DNA of 12,332 nucleotides from positions 1 through 12,332 of the forward strand of contig DATGUN010000011.1 in the NCBI GenBank assembly GCA_035301285.1, in the 5' to 3' direction. The notes below the pieces were generated by a model, which had not been told where the DNA came from, ran no database searches, and saw only the letters and a program-made list of their open reading frames with translations. The DNA is from DATGUN01 sp035301285. GTDB taxonomy: Bacteria > Bacillota > Bacilli > Bacillales > Amphibacillaceae. This document shows, piece after piece, positions 1 to 6,678 of the stretch (position 1 is its first letter; each line of letters opens with the position of its first letter). A program made the translations under genes and the position numbers.

Positions 1-40
1 CATTTTAATTTCAAACTTGCGAAATGCCTTTTATAACACT

Positions 41-69
41 ATCATAACGGTTCCTTCTTTTCCCATCAA
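41..69 (-). promoter_or_regulatory. Possible sigma-A promoter reading off the left edge
   Basis: On the minus strand a TTGATG box (64-69) and a TATGAT box (41-46) are separated by 17 nt, close to the sigma-A consensus. It would transcribe toward position 1, where a minus-strand ATG lies at 1-3. The gene itself is outside the window, and no convincing ribosome binding site is visible before that ATG. The rest of 1-170 shows no supported gene. Confidence 0.3.
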
Positions 70-178
70 TCAAAACACAGCGTTTCCATAAGGGGATTAC
101 ACCACAAGGGAATCTCTACTTACAGCGCAAGCAGAATCCTTTTAACCCCGCCCTCCCACTTCCAGTGCATCATCAGAC

Positions 179-207
179 AAAATCCCCAACATAACAATGA
201 TGGGGAC
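179..207 (-). terminator. Weak rho-independent terminator after sspP
   Basis: Read on the minus strand, TCCCCA (201-206) can pair with TGGGGA (183-188) around a 12-nt loop, followed by TTTT. It lies about 35 nt beyond the sspP stop codon. The stem is only 6 bp and the U-tract is short, so confidence is moderate. Confidence 0.5.
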
Positions 208-240
208 ATCCTTTCTACGATATTACTAATGCTGATCTAT

Positions 241-393
241 TCACATATCATGTGAGGCACCTTTTTTCTGGCGAGAATGATTCTTGGTTTTAACCTTTTT
301 TGATCCTTTTAGTGGTTCTCCGTAGGGTTGATCGGGACTTTTAGGTAAGTTCGGTTCCTTCTTTTGCTTCGGGCCCTTGGGATTTGGACTCAT
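241..393 (-). CDS. sspP: Small acid-soluble spore protein P (SspP family)
   Basis: This 50-residue, very basic, Pro/Lys-rich protein matches the SspP family in its C-terminal half. GEPLKGSKKVKTKNHSRQ (residues 25-42) and the final SHDM (47-50) correspond to the family pattern PEPL.GSKKVK.RNH.RQ...SHDM, from memory of B. subtilis SspP, which is 48 residues long. Minor SASPs are made in the forespore and packed in the spore core. The precise role of SspP is not well defined. The start is well set by AAAGGAGG (401-408), 7 nt before the ATG at 393. In B. subtilis sspP sits with sspO, but no sspO is visible here. A sigma-G type promoter would be expected. The best upstream match (TGAATT and GATAATA boxes about 90 nt before the start) is weak and is not annotated. 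The gene is short enough to escape ordinary ORF calling. Confidence 0.87.
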   Translation of the reverse strand: MSPNPKGPKQKKEPNLPKSPDQPYGEPLKGSKKVKTKNHSRQKKGASHDM

Positions 394-544
394 CTTAATG
401 CCTCCTTTATATTGAATAGCCTTTGTTGATGATGACTCCTTTATACATCCGGTACTGATGGCAATATATTATCGTTTTACTGAAATGAAAATTCAAGAAC
501 CCGAGAGAAAAACAAATTAAAATAACATACAACCATTTTTAACC

Positions 545-574
545 TTGTATAATTATATACAATTATGGTATAAT
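545..574 (+). promoter_or_regulatory. Promoter of the cold-shock gene (extended -10)
   Basis: A perfect TATAAT (569-574) is preceded by TG at -14/-15 (TGGTATAAT), which makes an extended -10 element. A partial -35, TTGTAT (545-550), lies 18 nt upstream. Transcription would start near 581, giving a leader of about 115 nt before the coding start. Long leaders of this kind are typical of cold-inducible csp mRNAs. Confidence 0.65.
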
Positions 575-580
575 ATAAAT

Positions 581-694
581 AATTATTGTTGTTCGGTATA
601 AGGATAGAAGAAATACTTCCAAGTAATCGTCTTGAATTATCGTGTAGAGCAAGAATAGTAATATATGGTGCAAAAAGCACATGGAGGAAATGAA
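581..694 (+). promoter_or_regulatory. Long 5' leader of the cold-shock mRNA
   Basis: The stretch between the predicted start of transcription and the csp start codon is AU-rich and can form small hairpins: TACT/AGTA at 614-625, and GTGC/GCAC (668-680) directly in front of GGAGG (683-687). In known csp genes the leader governs mRNA stability and translation at low temperature. A thermosensing role here is inferred by analogy only. Confidence 0.4.
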
Positions 695-895
695 ATGAAC
701 ACAGGTACAGTAAAATGGTTTAACGCAGACAAAGGGTTCGGTTTTATCGAAGTTGAAGGTGGAGACGACGTATTCGTACACTTCTCTGCAATTCAAGGCG
801 AAGGTTTCAAAACTTTAGACGAAGGCCAAACTGTTACGTTCGACATTGAAGAAGGTAACCGTGGACCACAAGCAGCAAACGTTGAAAAACAATAA
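695..895 (+). CDS. csp: Cold-shock protein, CspB/CspD type RNA chaperone
   Basis: This 66-residue protein has the single cold-shock domain of the Bacillus Csp family (65-70 aa). It carries the nucleic-acid-binding motifs RNP1 KGFGFIE (residues 13-19) and RNP2 VFVHF (26-30), and the conserved end GNRGPQAANV. It binds single-stranded RNA and DNA and keeps mRNA unfolded during cold shock and growth. An in-frame ATG exists at 665, but the start at 695 is preferred: GGAGG (683-687) is well spaced to it, and the protein then begins at the usual MxxGTVKWFN. An out-of-frame ATG at 690 opens a two-codon frame. The gene is monocistronic, with its own extended -10 promoter, long leader and strong terminator. 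Which B. subtilis paralogue it matches (CspB, CspC or CspD) cannot be settled by eye. Confidence 0.95.
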   Translation: MNTGTVKWFNADKGFGFIEVEGGDDVFVHFSAIQGEGFKTLDEGQTVTFDIEEGNRGPQAANVEKQ

Positions 896-910
896 TGTTT
901 TTTAAAGAGG

Positions 911-943
911 CAACTCTATTCGACATGAATAGAGTTGTTTTTT
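911..943 (+). terminator. Rho-independent terminator of csp
   Basis: CAACTCTATTC (911-921) pairs perfectly over 11 bp with GAATAGAGTTG (927-937) around a 5-nt loop, followed by six T residues. It begins 15 nt after the csp stop codon. Confidence 0.93.
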
Positions 944-948
944 GATTC

Positions 949-1027
949 AAAAAAGACTATCACCATGACGTGTCTCCTGATTCATAAGAGAAAATCTAAA
1001 CCAGCAAGACGCACCACAGCAATAGTC
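949..1027 (-). terminator. Long wobble-rich terminator of acs
   Basis: On the minus strand two 21-nt arms (1007-1027 and 955-975) form a stem of 14 Watson-Crick pairs, six G-U wobbles and one C-A mismatch, closing a loop of about 31 nt. The stem is followed immediately by six U residues (949-954). The wobbles become A-C mismatches on the plus strand, so the hairpin is directional and fits transcripts coming from acs, whose stop lies 19 nt before the stem. It sits back to back with the csp terminator. Confidence 0.75.
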
Positions 1028-1046
1028 CTTTTTCAATATTTATATT

Positions 1047-3005
1047 TTATTCTTCTCTATATGCGTATTTGTTTTTCAAGTCATCGACAACACTTTGATC
1101 TTCAAGCGTTGTTGTATCTCCAATGACACTTCCTTCAGCAATATCCCTTAAGAGCCTCCGCATGATTTTGGCACTGCGCGTCTTAGGCAGGCTGGCTGTA
1201 AAGATGATCTCTTCAGGACGTGCTATCTTTCCGATCTGTTCAACAACTTCATCTTCAATTTCCTTCTCGATGTTTGCCGAACCATTGGCACGATCTTTCA
1301 GAGTCACGAACGCAGTAAGCGCCTGACCTTTCACATCGTGGTCCCTTCCGATGACGGCTGCTTCCGCAACAAGATCATGGTTGACAATGGCACTCTCTAA
1401 TTCCATCGTTCCGATTCGATGCCCCGATACGTTCACAACATCATCATCACGGCCTAAAATCCAGAAGTAACCATCTTTATCCTTGTGTGCAACATCACCT
1501 GGTTTATAAATGCCTGGATAATCTCCGAAGTACGAATTTTTGAATCGCTCATCATCTTTCCAGACCGTCCGTAACATAGATGGCCATGGTTGTTTAATGA
1601 CAAGCATACCACCATTTCCGGGTTCAACGGAATTTCCATCTTCATCGAAAACATCAGCAATAATTCCCGGTGTTGGTCTTGTCGCAGAACCTGGCTTAGT
1701 CGTTGTAATACCAGGTAACGGCGCGATTAGAACGCTTCCATTCTCTGTCTGCCACCACGTATCGACGATTGGACACTGTTCATTCCCGACATATTTATGG
1801 AACCACATCCATGCTTCTGGATTGATTGGTTCTCCGACGGTCCCGAGCAAACGTAAACTGCTCAGATCGTGTTTTGCCAGATGTTGATGTCCCCACTTCA
1901 TGAAGGTACGGATAGACGTTGGTGCAGTGTAGAAAATCGTTACACCGTATTTTTCGATAATATCCCAGAAACGGTCTCGTTCCGGATAATTTGGTGCCCC
2001 TTCATACATCACCACTGTTGAACCAGTTGTAAGTGGGCCGTAAACAACATAGGAATGGCCTGTTACCCATCCGATATCGGCCGTACACCAAAAGACATCT
2101 TCTTCTTTGATATCAAACACACTTCGCATGGTATGATTGATACTTGTTAGATAGCCTCCAGTTGTGTGAACGATCCCTTTAGGTTTTCCTGTAGTACCGG
2201 ATGTATACAAGAGATATAGAATATCTTCTGAATCCATCCATTCACAAGGAAATGGATCCGCCGGCATTTTTGCTTTTAATTCATCCCAGTCCACATCAAG
2301 TTCTGGATTTTTCGGTGCATTTGCCTCTTCACCGACGGCATTGACAACAAGCACATTTTCGATAGTCGTATTTTTGACGGCTTCATCTGTGTTTTCCTTG
2401 AGTGGGATGACTTTTCCACCACGTCGACTGCCGTCAGATGTAATGACTAATTTGGCATCTGTGTCGGTAATTCGCTCATTTAACGATTTTGCGGAATAGC
2501 CACCGAATACGACCGAGTGGACGGCACCAATTTTGGCGCATGCGAGTAAAGATATAGGAAATTCGGGAATCATCGGTAAATAAACAACGACCCGATCTCC
2601 TTTTTTAATCCCCAATTCTTTGAGCATGTGGGCCGTTTTATCAACTTCGCGCCCTAGCATATCATAAGTGTAAACTTTATTATTTCCTTGTTCACCTTCC
2701 CAGATGATGGCTGCTTTATTTTTGCGAGGACCTTCCCTATGGCGATCAACACAATTGTAGGCAGCGTTTATTTTGCCACCCAGGAACCACTTCGCATGTG
2801 GAGGATTCCATTCCAGAACTTTATCATAGGGTTTAAACCAAGTTAATTGTTTGGACTGTTCTTCCCAATACCCCTCTGGATCCTCCGCAGCTCGTCTGTA
2901 TACATCAGGGTCATTGAAATTAGCCTGCTTTTTGAATGCTTCAGATGGTGGAAACGTTCTCTTTTCTTTTAAAAGTGTATTTAAATTTACTTCATCAGAC
3001 AACAC
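1047..3005 (-). CDS. acs: Acetyl-CoA synthetase (AMP-forming)
   Basis: Cytosolic enzyme that makes acetyl-CoA, AMP and pyrophosphate from acetate, ATP and CoA, allowing acetate use. The 652 residues match the usual ACS length and are collinear with the family. Visible are the N-terminal ACAS domain (about 25-85), the nucleotide-binding loop YTSGTTGKPKG (267-277), DTWWQTE (415-421) with the acetate-pocket tryptophan, the hinge GRDDDVVNVSGHR (518-530), and the C-terminal LPKTRSAKIMRR (606-617) with catalytic Lys613. That lysine is the one controlled by acetylation in relatives; the residue before it is Ala rather than the common Gly. The start is a GTG at 3005 behind AAGGGAG (3011-3017) with 5-nt spacing; the next codon, TTG, is an alternative. 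The gene has a good promoter with an overlapping leader cre site, so CcpA repression is likely. PpaC next door can remove the pyrophosphate made. Confidence 0.97.
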   Translation of the reverse strand: MLSDEVNLNTLLKEKRTFPPSEAFKKQANFNDPDVYRRAAEDPEGYWEEQSKQLTWFKPYDKVLEWNPPHAKWFLGGKINAAYNCVDRHREGPRKNKAAIIWEGEQGNNKVYTYDMLGREVDKTAHMLKELGIKKGDRVVVYLPMIPEFPISLLACAKIGAVHSVVFGGYSAKSLNERITDTDAKLVITSDGSRRGGKVIPLKENTDEAVKNTTIENVLVVNAVGEEANAPKNPELDVDWDELKAKMPADPFPCEWMDSEDILYLLYTSGTTGKPKGIVHTTGGYLTSINHTMRSVFDIKEEDVFWCTADIGWVTGHSYVVYGPLTTGSTVVMYEGAPNYPERDRFWDIIEKYGVTIFYTAPTSIRTFMKWGHQHLAKHDLSSLRLLGTVGEPINPEAWMWFHKYVGNEQCPIVDTWWQTENGSVLIAPLPGITTTKPGSATRPTPGIIADVFDEDGNSVEPGNGGMLVIKQPWPSMLRTVWKDDERFKNSYFGDYPGIYKPGDVAHKDKDGYFWILGRDDDVVNVSGHRIGTMELESAIVNHDLVAEAAVIGRDHDVKGQALTAFVTLKDRANGSANIEKEIEDEVVEQIGKIARPEEIIFTASLPKTRSAKIMRRLLRDIAEGSVIGDTTTLEDQSVVDDLKNKYAYREE

Positions 3006-3055
3006 AAAAACTCCCTTCCCGCATTATGTCTTTTGAATAATCCAAATTATCCAAT

Positions 3056-3069
3056 AGTAATCGTTTACA
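3056..3069 (-). promoter_or_regulatory. cre site (CcpA operator) in the acs leader
   Basis: On the minus strand TGTAAACGATTACT matches the catabolite-responsive element consensus TGWNARCGNWWWCA at 13 of 14 positions. It lies roughly 9-22 nt downstream of the predicted acs transcription start, a position where CcpA blocks transcription. It sits within a wider inverted repeat, ATAGTAAT (3054-3061) / ATTACTAT (3070-3077). B. subtilis acsA is known to be CcpA-repressed, which supports the reading. Confidence 0.75.
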
Positions 3070-3084
3070 ATTACTATGTTTCAT

Positions 3085-3113
3085 ATTATAAATCGAGTGT
3101 TTGGATTATGCAA
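3085..3113 (-). promoter_or_regulatory. Sigma-A promoter of acs
   Basis: On the minus strand TTGCAT (3108-3113) and a perfect TATAAT (3085-3090) are separated by 17 nt. The predicted start of transcription is near 3078, giving a leader of about 73 nt that contains the cre site and ends with the acs ribosome binding site. Confidence 0.8.
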
Positions 3114-3228
3114 TGAATCTGTCCCAAATATTCCGTTAATTGAAGGTATATCATCTTTTGCCTTTTTCATTATGTGATACGATTTTGACCACATCTAAAA
3201 CTTAAATGGAAACCCCGACTCATAATGA

Positions 3229-3258
3229 AGCAGACAGAGGACTATTCCCCTGTCTGCT
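3229..3258 (-). terminator. Hairpin ending the ppaC transcript
   Basis: Two 12-nt arms (3229-3240 and 3247-3258) around a 6-nt loop form a complete stem on the minus strand, with one G-U wobble; on the plus strand the same position is a mismatch. It lies about 90 nt beyond the ppaC stop. The U-tract after it is poor, so it could be a weak terminator or a 3'-stabilising hairpin. Confidence 0.5.
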
Positions 3259-3345
3259 AAAAGTAAACCCAAAATAAAAGAAAAACGGATTCTAGATTCT
3301 TTTATTCACTTTAATATTGGCATTCAGTCATATGAAAAAACTCAA

Positions 3346-4281
3346 TTATCCTACTTTCACAAACTCGTCTGTCAAAACAGTAACAATTTGTTTTTTCCGT
3401 GATACGACACCTTCCAGCAATGCGCGATTGTTTACCAACGTGACATCAAAAGCACCTTCCACTCGACCGCTTGCATTTCCTAAAGCCAGTACTTCGGAAT
3501 CGTTGTTCAAGATATCCGTCACGACAAATAAAAATAACTCAAGATTTTTTTCCTTGATTATTGCTTTGATTCCCTCTTCCAGTTCACTTTGCTTTTTGTA
3601 TACTTTTGTGATATCAATGGCATTGACTTGTGCAATTTCAACCTTGCAATCATTCATGGTAAATTCCTTTGCATCCATTGTCAATAAATCATTGATTGAT
3701 TTATCACTTAAATCCGCCCCGGCCTCAAGCATTTTTAATCCATATGCTTCGAGATCCACTCCTGCTAAGTCAGCTAATTCATGAGCTGCATCAACATCTT
3801 CTTGTGTGCATGTCGGTGATTTAAGCAACAGCGAATCGGAAATAATCGCAGACAGCAATAACCCGGCAACTTTCTTGGAAACATCGATTTTTTGTTCATG
3901 ATATATTTTATTTAATATGGTAGCCGTGCATCCAACGGGCTCGGCACGGAAATACAGTGGTTCTTTCGTTTCGAAGTTCGATACGCGATGATGGTCAATC
4001 ACTTCAGATATCTTAACCTCGGCAATGTTATCCACGCTTTGTTGAAACTCATTATGGTCCACTAAAATAACATTGCTCACGTCATCGGGAACAGTTTCGA
4101 TGAACTCAGGTGCTTCAGCGTTAAAATAGTCCAGTGCAAATTGAGTCTCTTTGTTCACCGGTCCCAACCTTTTTGCCTCTGCATCGGCGCCAAGCTCCCT
4201 TTTCAGTTCAGCGTATGCTAGCGCAGAACAGATTGTATCTGTATCGGGATTCTTATGTCCAAAAATAAATGTTTTTTCCAT
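3346..4281 (-). CDS. ppaC: Manganese-dependent inorganic pyrophosphatase (family II)
   Basis: Cytosolic enzyme hydrolysing pyrophosphate to phosphate, which pulls biosynthetic reactions forward. The 311 residues match B. subtilis PpaC (309 aa). The DHH domain supplies the metal ligands: GHKNPDTDT with His9, Asp13 and Asp15; DHNE with Asp75; DHH at 96-98; and Asp149 in IISDS. The C-terminal DHHA2 domain carries the substrate-binding SRKKQ (294-298). The frame stays open for 93 codons upstream, but the start is placed at 4281: AAGGAGA (4291-4297) lies 9 nt before it, the family begins here, and the upstream translation does not resemble anything. A nearer ATG at 4290 is too close to the ribosome binding site. 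The gene appears monocistronic and is divergent from the oxidoreductase at 4551. Its product can consume the pyrophosphate released by neighbouring Acs. Confidence 0.96.
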   Translation of the reverse strand: MEKTFIFGHKNPDTDTICSALAYAELKRELGADAEAKRLGPVNKETQFALDYFNAEAPEFIETVPDDVSNVILVDHNEFQQSVDNIAEVKISEVIDHHRVSNFETKEPLYFRAEPVGCTATILNKIYHEQKIDVSKKVAGLLLSAIISDSLLLKSPTCTQEDVDAAHELADLAGVDLEAYGLKMLEAGADLSDKSINDLLTMDAKEFTMNDCKVEIAQVNAIDITKVYKKQSELEEGIKAIIKEKNLELFLFVVTDILNNDSEVLALGNASGRVEGAFDVTLVNNRALLEGVVSRKKQIVTVLTDEFVKVG

Positions 4282-4309
4282 TCTTTTCATTCTCCTTCTA
4301 CACCATACG

Positions 4310-4338
4310 ACAGTATTAGCAAATATTTTTCCTGTCAA
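4310..4338 (-). promoter_or_regulatory. Candidate promoter of ppaC
   Basis: On the minus strand a perfect TTGACA (4333-4338) is followed after 17 nt by TACTGT (4310-4315), a weak -10. A TAATAC also occurs, but at only 14 nt. The strong -35 and its closeness to the ppaC ribosome binding site (about 13 nt below the -10) support it; the -10 assignment is uncertain. Confidence 0.45.
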
Positions 4339-4464
4339 CAAGAATACCATACATTGACCGAAATTGAATAGTAATTTACCTGTATAATAACGGTAGATGA
4401 CCTTTATAATGGATTCGATATCATTATCGTGCACCAATATCATGTTATTCAAATATTGATATGA

Positions 4465-4493
4465 TTTACAAATGGTGTGGCAAGATTTATAGT
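4465..4493 (+). promoter_or_regulatory. Candidate promoter of the FAD oxidoreductase
   Basis: TTTACA (4465-4470) and TATAGT (4488-4493), spaced by 17 nt, each match the sigma-A boxes at five of six positions. The start of transcription would be near 4500, leaving a leader of about 50 nt. With the ppaC promoter this makes a divergent intergenic region of 269 bp. Confidence 0.6.
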
Positions 4494-4550
4494 GGATAAT
4501 GGAATAACCAGGACGTTCAGTTATAAATTTATATAAAAAGGAATATCGAT

Positions 4551-5663
4551 ATGGAATCATTCATTATAGTTGGGGTTGGTATTCTAGGAGCCTCTACAGC
4601 GTACAACCTCGCAAAGCGAAACAAACATGTCATTATGATCGATCGTGAAGAAAAAGGTTGTGCAACAGATGCAGCCGCCGGAATCATTTGTCCGTGGCTA
4701 TCCCAGCGGAGAAATAAAAAATGGTATCAGCTAGCGAGAAATGGTGCTGCCCATTACCCCACATTGATCAAATCACTGGAAACAGATGGTGAAACGAACA
4801 CCGGTTATCGGCAAGTCGGAGCATTATCCATCCATACAGATGAAAAAAAGCTTGATGCCATGATGGAACGTGCCATGAAACGGAGACAAGATGCACCGGA
4901 AATCGGCTCTATCCAAAAGTTGAACAAACTAGAGACAAACAACCAGTTTCCATTATTGAGCGATGACTACCAATCTGTATATGTCAGTGGTGCCGCGCGT
5001 GTGAACGGTCGTTCATTACGAGAATCGCTTATAAACGGAGCCGTTAAAAATGGAGCTACTTTTATAAAAGGAAGTGCAACTCCCCTTCGAGAACAACATG
5101 ATATAACCGGCGTCAAAGTCAACAATGAAACATACCATGCAGATAAGGTCATCATCACGACAGGGGCTTGGCTACATGAACATGAAGCGTTGCTCGATAT
5201 CCCTTTTCAACTTACAAGACAAAAAGCACAAATCATGCACCTCAAAATGCCACATACAAAAACACGTCATTGGCCTGTTGTTATACCACCAAGCGATCAA
5301 TATATGCTAACGCTGGGCGATGACCGGATCATCGTCGGCGCGACACATGAAAACGATGTTGACGATGATATTAACGTCACGGCCGGTGGAATAGAAGAAA
5401 TACTGACCAAAGCGTTTCAAATTGCCCCTTCGCTGGCGAAATGCACCGTTTTGGAAACGCGTGTCGGTTTCAGACCCTTCACACCAGGATTTCTACCATT
5501 GATAGGTGAATTGCCCCATTTGAAGGGCGTATTGTTTGCAAATGGACTGGGTGCATCTGGTTTGACCATGGGACCTTATATCGGAACACTGCTTACATCG
5601 CTCGCACTGGAGAAGCAACCCGACATTGATGTCAGTCCATATCGTGTGGAGGAAAATATATAA
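4551..5663 (+). CDS. FAD-dependent oxidoreductase of the D-amino acid oxidase (DadA/glycine oxidase-like) family
   Basis: A 370-residue flavoprotein of the DAO fold. The N-terminal Rossmann motif VGVGILGAS (7-15) gives GxGxxG, with acidic Asp31 ending the second strand for ribose binding. A substrate-binding middle part follows, then TTGAW (203-207), RVGFRPFTPGFLPLIG (304-319) and GLGASGLTMGP (332-342), the usual FAD-closing C-terminus. Family members oxidise amines or amino acids (D-amino acids, glycine, sarcosine). The substrate here cannot be read from the sequence, and B. subtilis YurR-like proteins of this type are also uncharacterised. No export signal is evident, because the N-terminus is the nucleotide-binding strand. 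AAAGGA (4537-4542) lies 8 nt before the ATG. No clear terminator follows, so transcription may run on into the small gene at 5775. Confidence 0.9.
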   Translation: MESFIIVGVGILGASTAYNLAKRNKHVIMIDREEKGCATDAAAGIICPWLSQRRNKKWYQLARNGAAHYPTLIKSLETDGETNTGYRQVGALSIHTDEKKLDAMMERAMKRRQDAPEIGSIQKLNKLETNNQFPLLSDDYQSVYVSGAARVNGRSLRESLINGAVKNGATFIKGSATPLREQHDITGVKVNNETYHADKVIITTGAWLHEHEALLDIPFQLTRQKAQIMHLKMPHTKTRHWPVVIPPSDQYMLTLGDDRIIVGATHENDVDDDINVTAGGIEEILTKAFQIAPSLAKCTVLETRVGFRPFTPGFLPLIGELPHLKGVLFANGLGASGLTMGPYIGTLLTSLALEKQPDIDVSPYRVEENI

Positions 5664-5774
5664 AAATTCGCTGGTTCCCTGTATAATCGTGAACATTTTA
5701 TGGACAATGGTCTTGGCTTATTTACAGTCCCCCTCCTTTTTGCTAGGCTTAAAAGATGAAGGGTGGATATTTGA

Positions 5775-5993
5775 ATGAATAAAAATAGATTTGCTGTCAT
5801 TATGGTTATATTATTGATCATTGTGGGTCTCACATTTGGATGGTTTTATCTACAACATGTCATGGATAAATATGATGTAGACGAAAAAGATTGGGACGAA
5901 ACGGATACCTCTTTGAACGTGACTCCCCCAAAAAACAGCGACATCATATTGGTATCTGAATGTGAACCCGATGTCTACACATCACTTTTATAA
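5775..5993 (+). CDS. Small single-pass membrane protein of unknown function
   Basis: The 72-residue product has a short basic N-terminus, one hydrophobic helix (about residues 7-26), and then a strongly acidic tail (DKYDVDEKDWDETD, 31-44) with no Cys or motif that I recognise. Topology is probably N-in with the acidic tail outside, by the positive-inside rule. GAAGGGTGG (5758-5766) provides a reasonable ribosome binding site 8 nt before the ATG. It lies 111 bp after the oxidoreductase gene and converges with the YczE-like gene, whose stop is only 10 bp away. Function is unknown; that it is a real gene rests on the ribosome binding site, the membrane segment and the lack of any competing gene. 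Confidence 0.6.
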   Translation: MNKNRFAVIMVILLIIVGLTFGWFYLQHVMDKYDVDEKDWDETDTSLNVTPPKNSDIILVSECEPDVYTSLL

Positions 5994-6003
5994 CATTTTT
6001 TAA

Positions 6004-6648
6004 TTATGATGTTTTATCTTTCTCTTTCATATAAGTAAAGGTCACTTTTCTGTTGTCAATATATGATAAGTATCTCCGTGAAGTTAAATAAAAATATTGA
6101 AAAACAGGACTTTGTACAAAGGTGAATATGAGAGTGAAAATATATACAGGTCCTCCTAAAAGAAAACCCACGACAAGGATCAACGTCTCCGTCATAATAC
6201 GAATCCGGCGTATGGGTTGATTCAGTTTATCTGAAATGGATAGCATAAAGCCATCTCGCGGACCTGAACCCACTCCTGCAGCGTTATACACACCTCCACC
6301 TATTCCCATAATGATGATACCGGATAGAATGATCAGAACATCCATCCAAGTATGTGTTGCCTGAGGCAAAAAATCGAGCCATATATATAAGTCGACACAT
6401 ATCCCAACTAAAAATGCATTAAAAAAGGTGCCAAGTTTAATATAGCTTTTGTCCAAAACCCACGAAACAACAATAAGCAACAAACTGATGATGATGGCCC
6501 ATGAGCCAATCGACAATCCGACCAAATCGAATAATGCGACATTCAGTACATCCCAGGGGTGAATACCTAAATATTGTACGTTGATAGCGATGGTAATGCC
6601 CAGACTGAAAAGCATGATTCCAAATAAAAATGTCAACCAACGTATCAT
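6004..6648 (-). CDS. yczE: YczE/YitT-like integral membrane protein
   Basis: A 214-residue polytopic membrane protein with hydrophobic segments around 5-23, 47-66, 73-92, 102-121 and 152-180. NAAGVGSGPRDGFMLSIS (122-139) is the hallmark loop of the YczE/YyaS branch of the YitT-type membrane proteins. In B. subtilis yczE adjoins sfp and is needed for full lipopeptide antibiotic production; the mechanism is unknown and no sfp or peptide synthetase is present here. The start is uncertain. The frame extends to a GTG at 6678, but that codon lies inside the only good Shine-Dalgarno (AGAGGTGAT). ATG at 6648 gives an N-terminus (MIRWLTFLFG) like relatives but lies about 27 nt from that site. Between them an out-of-frame ATG (6668) opens a five-residue reading frame that ends 2 nt before 6648. 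The gene converges with the small gene at 5775. Confidence 0.8.
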   Translation of the reverse strand: MIRWLTFLFGIMLFSLGITIAINVQYLGIHPWDVLNVALFDLVGLSIGSWAIIISLLLIVVSWVLDKSYIKLGTFFNAFLVGICVDLYIWLDFLPQATHTWMDVLIILSGIIIMGIGGGVYNAAGVGSGPRDGFMLSISDKLNQPIRRIRIMTETLILVVGFLLGGPVYIFTLIFTFVQSPVFQYFYLTSRRYLSYIDNRKVTFTYMKEKDKTS

Positions 6649-6678
6649 CTTCAACTTAACACACCCATTTTCAATCAC

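Noticed and set aside
563..796. 77-codon minus-strand frame over the csp leader and gene
   Set aside because: It is antisense to a certain cold-shock gene and its leader, with no ribosome binding site or recognisable features.
1454..1887. Open frames of 68 and 115 codons overlapping acs
   Set aside because: Both are shadow frames within a clear, full-length acetyl-CoA synthetase and have no recognisable protein features.
3317..3784. 155-codon plus-strand frame opposite ppaC
   Set aside because: Antisense shadow of the conserved PpaC C-terminal half; its Ser/Thr-rich composition mirrors the complementary codons.
4282..4560. N-terminal extension of the pyrophosphatase frame by 93 codons
   Set aside because: The ribosome binding site, promoter and family start all point to 4281; the extension covers the intergenic promoter region and overlaps the divergent gene start.
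5707..5778. 23-codon frame whose stop overlaps the start of the small membrane protein (ATGA)
   Set aside because: The overlap looks like coupling, but there is no Shine-Dalgarno before its ATG, so it is not supported as a gene.
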